A DNA stretch of 64,000 nucleotides, from the NCBI GenBank assembly GCA_003991915.1, contig RQTK01000178.1, positions 183,715-247,714 of the forward strand. The letters are read 5' to 3'. Shown here piece by piece: positions 58,312-64,000 of the stretch. The first letter of the stretch is position 1, and each line of letters begins with the position of its first letter. Source of the stretch: Elysia chlorotica. Lineage: Eukaryota > Mollusca > Gastropoda > Plakobranchidae. The notes beneath the pieces were generated by a model, which saw only the letters and a list, made by a program, of their open reading frames with translations, was not told the origin of the DNA and searched no databases. The position numbers and the translations under genes were made by a program.

Positions 58312-61300
58312 TTATAAAGGTTTGAACATAGTGAAGGCCATCTTGCAGTTCAATTCATCTAAAATATAAGAAAACTGCTGCAATCTCTCTTGTGAAAAGT
58401 TTGCGTAAAGATCATCCAATTCTGGCAATGGCTCTGTAAAAAGGAGAAATAAAGTACACTATTGTAATCATTTCAAAGGAGACCTTGAATAACACAATTC
58501 AATTTGCTCAAGATTATATATATTCACAATAAAACAAAACATACTTTTTTCAAGGGCATGGGGTATGAGGGCATACACTAACACATGTAACAAATAAACT
58601 GCAAATATCAAAAGAGGACTTAGTAGAAGCTAAAAGTCGGAAATAACCTCTTCATAAATATGTTAGGTTTTTCGTGGTTTTCATTAATTTGCCACTCACT
58701 ACAATGACAAGTGAACCCATAAATATGTCATTATCATTTATGATTTGCCTCATTAATGACAATAAATAATGTTTTTTTCCTTATCATGCTTCTCACCAAA
58801 ACAAGCCAAGCTATAAGGGCCTTTTTGTTTTGTTTCAGAAAATGTAGACGACAGTATAGAATCCACATGTATACATTTTTTCAGGATGTTAAATTCTGAT
58901 GAGCCAATTGTTTGATATCTTTACACCCCTCAGGTTTTCAATACAATTTAAAATATGTTACTATAAAACAAAACTGTTCCCATGGTAACTTAGGAGAGAA
59001 CTTTAAATAGACTAGAGACCAGTTTTGGATCAACCCTGCAAAGAATTTAATTTTTTGTGTGCGACTATTTTGTAGTGGTGTTTGAGTTGAGTGTGATATT
59101 CAAGTTCATTGAAAATAACTTGCTTTTTTAATCAATGCTTTAGCATAGCTCTGGCATAGCTGATGCTCCTTGGTTTTTAGGCACACCTTAAAATTGCTGA
59201 TCAGTCCAGAGCACTAAAGGTTTGATGAACTGAAGTACACACATATGTACATGTAATGCAATTTTGATATGTAGTAAATTAAGTCTCACTAATAAGAGAT
59301 TAAGACAGTATCAATCTGTTTCTATTCTAAGACTGGTAGGAAGAATCCTGACTACTAGATGGGCTGGCCAGAATTTGAGAGCAGAATCTTGTACATCCTA
59401 TGTATTTAAAACGTAATGATATGGCACCAGTCATTGTGATTATTTGGCTCGTACGTCTTAGCTTTTTTTTTTTTTTTTGTTCCATTTTCCTTATTTTTCA
59501 TGTTGAACCCACATAGATGAGTAAATAGTGGTCCTGGACAGATTAAACAGTTTATTTGCAGTTTTGTCTTGCAGATTTGTCCTGACAAAGTGTGAGGTGG
59601 ACATTAAATTTTGATTAAGAAAGAGCAGTTCATTTACATCCTTAAGAAGAAGACCTCACATGTGATTGAATTTGAAGATTTTTACAAACTGAAGGGTTTT
59701 CTTTTGTTTCTTTTTTAATCAAGTAATCAACAAGCGCTACTGGGATCTGTGGGTAGTGCCTGACCAATCTCACTAAAAGAAAAGGGGTTGCTTTACAAAA
59801 ATACAATTTAAATAATTATAGAAAGAACATCAATAATAAAAACTAATGTATCCTCCAGAATCTAAACCTAAAAGAGATTAAAACATAGATTGTAGAGCGC
59901 TCTTTCCAGCCTGCGCAGAGCAAGTGACAGCTCTAGCAAAGCACACTGTTTCCAAGTTTCAACATTGCAGTGTCGAGTCGAGTCCCCTTTCACCAAGGTG
60001 GTCTAATGTGAATTTCTACTAGATCTAATACAAAACTTGGACTTGGACCCTAACGCTTTTAATGTCTTCATATTAAGCCAGGTGAGGCAAGCCAGACTTG
60101 CCTAATTTTTCTGATAGTTTAACCAAATTTTTTTTATTTCTTGAAATAATAACTATGAGCCTCTATATCGAATTCGATTCTAGCAAATGTCTGTTAGTCA
60201 ATTTAATGTTAAAATGTAAATATAGGCCCCTATTAATAATAAAAATAATTTTATTCATTGCTGTTAACCTAATATTTTAGAACCAGCTATGAATTAAAAT
60301 ATACTTTAGCATAAGTACCAACCGGCAATACACTATATCTAAAGATTGAGTCTGTGAGACAGGCCACAGTGGATGGACCAAGGTGGTGTCATTTTCAGGC
60401 ATCTGAGAAAATTAAACCTGGCGTCTATCCAACTTTCCCCCACCCCATCCCCAAAGTTCATCCAGAATATGTAAATTAGGATTTTTGGCCCATCCGTTCT
60501 TAGCCAACACACACATTCACTCTTTTCGGACATGAGAGATGTTACCAGCTTTTTCATATAATTTTCATATATTGAAAATGTTTATGCAACACCAGTTCAT
60601 GTATCATCGTCAGAGACAAAGATATGTTTCTGTGCTTTGAAAAGGATAAAAACATTATTGTGCAACACCATGCATTGAATCAGGACAGGCTTTATGAACT
60701 GGATGTATTATCAACACACAAGGAATTTATCGCTGAGTATCCGAACTTCAATGGGAGAGTTATTGACAAGTTTTCTATTCTAAATTAATCATAATAAGTA
60801 ATAGAAAGATCAACAACACCCTCACAAATAAATAAGGAACATTATTATTATTATTATCATCATCATCATTATTATTATGTGTAAGCTTATAGCCTTACTT
60901 ATGTTCTGTAATGAAGTCGCGAAATTATTATTATTATTATTATTATTTTTAATGGTGTTCTTGCACAAAAGTATTACAATCTTTCAGTGTGTAAGCTTAT
61001 AGCCTTACTTATGTTCTGTAATGAAGTCGCGAAATTAGATATTGATTATACTTTTAAAAAAATTAATAAAGCAATGAAACCGCTACTTTTCCCAACTTCT
61101 TTTTGAAGGCCCAAGCTGCCTATTGTAATCAAGTTGTAGGCATATTGTCCTACAAGTTAATATTTAAATTTATGGTAAAAAATAACGAAGGTGACTTGAG
61201 ATAATTCTTAGCAGAATACAAAGTGGTGTGTAAAGAAAGATATGAACTCATGTTTGGCCCATCTTTGTTCCAGATTTTGTGATCATTTTTGTTGTTTAAT

Positions 61301-63371
61301 TTTTACAGCATAACAGTAATGAGGGGAAGGAAAAGTGATGTTGAGAATAAAGAGCCCTAGAAAATTTAATTTTTCTCTATATTGTTTGACCAAAATAAAT
61401 CATAAGAAACTACCGACAAAAGCTTTGTTTTGACTTCCTTGCTATGGTGTTTGTGTTGAGTGGGGATATTCAATTTTTTATATGCCCTATAATTGCAAAT
61501 CTGATTTCAAAATATTACTGTTGGTATTATTATACTTAGTTTAAAAAGAAGAAATAGACAACCTTTCCATATAACCTATGACCGCATTAAATATTCAAAA
61601 AGGATTAAATTAGACACAGAAGCATAAGATTGGAAGTCGATATAATTATATTGCCAAGATTTCAGACAGGCTATAGAAATACATACCTTCCTCCTCTTTC
61701 TTCTTATCTTCTTTGGGCTTCCTTGTTACAGTTGCAGAGCCTTTTGGTCGACCTCTCTTCTTTTTGCCTTTCAGTTCTTTTTCTTCTGTCTTCTTAAATG
61801 CATACAGAAGAAATTTATTAGTAACTAGACAATCTGTTTTTTACACATCCTATTACTAATCATCACTCCAAAATACTGTGATGGCCACTTGGTCAATTTT
61901 TTCCTTTCTGCTAAACTTTTTTTTTAGCGAAACAGTGTAATAAACAATGTAATTGCCAACACCATGATTTCATTTTTACTGAAACTGTAAATTTACGGAC
62001 ATTGCCATCACTGAATAATGGTATTTTACAAAGTTTTACTAACTTATCTCTGCTACCAGTTAGAAGAAAGTGCCAATATTATGAAAATTGTGAAATGTCT
62101 CAAGATATTTAAACCATTATCAGCCTATCCCTCAAAGATTCCATACAACTTAAAAGAGAGATTAATTAAAGATAATCTATAGACATATTTTACACATTTA
62201 TGTAATCATTTTGTGTAGTTTTTAATTGGCTTACATTAAAATCTTTTCTAAAAAAAATAACATTTTAAGACTAACTAAATATAATTCACAGTGAAACGCA
62301 GTGGTCTCCAATTCTTTGGGAAATTTAGCTATATATGATAAATCCCTATTGTTGTTTTATTTTTAAATATAAGTTAGCACAATGGATTCTACCTCAAGTT
62401 AAGAGCAATTTTCGCTATATTATCTTGGTATAGTCCCTTTTCAGTTTCTCTTTATTTGGATTAATCCTTTCACGCCTACAGTCAACCAATTTTTCTGACC
62501 TAAGTCGTTAAATTTAACCAGACTCCATTGCCTGACTGGGTTAGTCATATAGAATATGAATTTGGAAAGTCATTGTCTTCAATAATAAAAGGTTTCTTCT
62601 CTCTCTTTGAGATTTACTCTTTTTTTTTATTTGATGTAATCTTCTGTTGGAGGGTTAAGTTGGTTGTTTAATGTCCAACCTCCGTACTATATTATGGACT
62701 GGCCCCAAGACTGACACTTCTACAGCCACACTTTTGTGTGCTGCCATACTCAAACTCATACATTTTTGACTGATTCAGGGATGCCACCTAAACCTAATGA
62801 AATGTCTGGAACTTTGGTAGTGGAGAAAGAGGGGGTCAACCCCGCCCCCCAAGCTGCAAATAATTTTCAAGTTTTTCGTCCGTTTAGAGCCAGCTGAAAA
62901 AAAAGCCGAATCAGCGAATGGCTGTGGATCTAGGCTTTGTGCAAACAATGAGGGCTGAAAGGCACATAGTAACGGGCATTTCTTTTCCAGCTTTCCGGAA
63001 TATTCGGAGGAAAAGTTTTCCGACTCAAGGGTCAGTTAGAAAAATTTCCGGGGATCCGGACCCAAATTATATTTCTGGAATTTCCGGAAAAGTGGCATCT
63101 CTGCTGATCGTATGTTTCACATGGGGGACCTCCCGATTGGGAGACCAACACTCTACACTTGATGCCATTCCCCCTACCCCCCTGTAATCTCTTCTCTGAA
63201 GATCAACACTTACAGGTTTTCTCTGCCTGAATGTCCTTGAGGCATAGTCAAGCTCAAGAGAATTGAAAAAATCTGGCCTCATTCTTTTGGTTCTAAATCT
63301 CCTCCCGACTTTATCTAAATTGGCATCTGGTTCTGTTGAACTTGAGGCAGCTCCTGAAGTAGATGTTGAAG
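58312..63371 (-). CDS. Unidentified AT-hook protein, C-terminal three exons
   Basis: Three phase-consistent exons are visible: 63371-63214, 61792-61687 and 58433-58312 (TAA at 58314-58312). The gene enters from the right edge, and the first visible exon starts with a split codon. The first exon is serine/threonine-rich and then basic (RRFRTKRMRPDFFNSLELDY). The second is strongly basic with an AT-hook core, KKKRGRPKGSATVTRKPKED, pointing to a DNA- or chromatin-binding nuclear protein. The last exon encodes a hydrophobic helical tail, PLPELDDLYANFSQERLQQF, ending FTMFKPL. The exon borders are good GT-AG sites, but another exon could be hidden in the 3.2-kb intron between 61687 and 58433. I do not recognise the family. 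It is convergent with NUP93. Confidence 0.65.
60845..61037. repeat. ATT tracts with a 49-bp direct repeat
   Basis: GTGTAAGCTTATAGCCTTAC through AATGAAGTCGCGAAATTA occurs at 60879-60928 and again near 60988-61037, with ATT repeats before and between. It lies in the last intron of the AT-hook gene. Confidence 0.85.
62652..63183 (-). mobile_element. tRNA-derived SINE, subfamily B, split by a MITE
   Basis: The 3' part (62652-62775, minus strand) has the TTTAATGTCCAACCTCCGTA and GGCCCCAAGACTGACA stretch shared with subfamily A. The 5' part (63104-63183) has the TGTAGAGTGTTGGTCTCCCA tRNA-like head. A 328-bp element with inverted ends separates the two halves. It lies in an intron of the AT-hook gene, same strand. 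Confidence 0.6.
62776..63103. mobile_element. hAT-like non-autonomous element (MITE)
   Basis: The left end reads CAGGGATGCCACC, and the right end reads GTGGCATCTCTG, its near inverse complement (CAGAGATGCCAC). This matches the CAGRG start of hAT terminal inverted repeats. Flanks share CTGAT, but a clean 8-bp target duplication is not visible. The interior has no transposase frame and is rich in TTCCGGAA-type palindromic words. Confidence 0.55.
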
Positions 63372-64000
63372 CTGTTGCAAAAAGAAAAAAAAAAAATTGA
63401 ACAAAATATAGTCTCATATTCTAAAATAATACACATGTAGTTAAAATACAAGTTACAAAGCTAGGAGGTGGTACTTTTTTCAAAACACTAGATCAAACCA
63501 AGGGTTTAAAAATAATTTCATTCCCAATAACACAGTCATCTTTTGAATCACAATTATAAAGAAAACAAAAAATGAGATTGTCCATTGAATACTGGTAACT
63601 ACAAATGTAATTAATTTTTCAAGCCCATTACTCTTCCCTGAATAAAAGTGTGCCATTTATAAAGTTATCAGTATTGATGTTAAAATTTTTTCTAACTTGA
63701 ATTGGTAACTCACATTGCTTCTATGTCTGTTTCATTAAAGGGGCTTCTTTTTTAAAAAATAATGCAGTTGCAAGTTCAAATATCTTTCGAGTTGTGGCAT
63801 AAACTATAGAATTAAATAGACCTTCATGGGAAAAAATGCATTTAAAACTGAATACCTATGAGATGTGCTTAGTTTAAAATGAAGTTCATGAGAAAAAGTT
63901 ACCCTGAACCTATATCAACTTCCCTTCAAATCAAATTAGATTATTAAGTTTGTCCTATTTAACAACTGTGAGATATGGATCAAAAGTAAAAAGGAAAAAT

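Noticed and set aside
62918-63187. Open frame over the MITE/SINE junction
   Set aside because: It crosses a transposon boundary and is antisense to the AT-hook gene intron.

Overview
This is animal nuclear DNA: AT-rich, with short exons (45-230 bp) bounded by GT-AG introns and many microsatellites and transposon remnants. The protein families and the repeat types (Penelope-like element, RTE-like LINE, tRNA-derived SINEs, piggyBac-like and hAT-like elements) fit an invertebrate, and I infer a lophotrochozoan, most likely a mollusc. The taxon is inferred from style and content, not from a marker gene.

Layout. (1) Positions 26-22737, minus strand: the first 26 recognisable coding exons of MYCBP2/PAM/Highwire/RPM-1, a giant E3 ubiquitin ligase. 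They cover the N-terminus and the RCC1-like domain; the rest lies beyond the left edge. One RCC1-domain exon required by reading phase is absent. The introns hold two copies of a Penelope-like element, an RTE-like LINE remnant, an RNase H-bearing LINE remnant, SINEs and long GA and GAA tracts. (2) Positions 22738-31420: intergenic sequence with microsatellites, a 340-bp duplication and one intronless minus-strand gene (25640-26227). That gene encodes a secreted LAMP-like luminal domain without a membrane anchor. (3) Positions 31421-53713, plus strand: a complete 22-exon NUP93 gene (827 codons plus stop), a scaffold nucleoporin. MYCBP2 and NUP93 are divergently transcribed. (4) Positions 53714-58311: the NUP93 3' flank with degenerate SINE pieces. 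(5) Positions 58312-63371, minus strand: the last three recognised exons of a basic AT-hook protein that I cannot name, converging on NUP93.

The genes look like unrelated housekeeping or regulatory genes and not a pathway cluster. The most notable structure is at 16319-16375. There the 3' end of the second Penelope-like copy carries a complete minimal hammerhead ribozyme: both core boxes, three stems and a GUA cleavage triplet. The first copy (12797-13313) shares the sequence only up to the end of stem II. Other points of interest are a perfect 180-bp-arm palindrome joined to a piggyBac-like TTAA insertion in NUP93 intron 18, a frameshifted duplicate of NUP93 exon 10, and two NUP93 acceptor sites that directly abut mobile-element ends.

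All exon boundaries were read by eye from splice consensus, phase continuity and remembered family similarity. No alignment or search was run.
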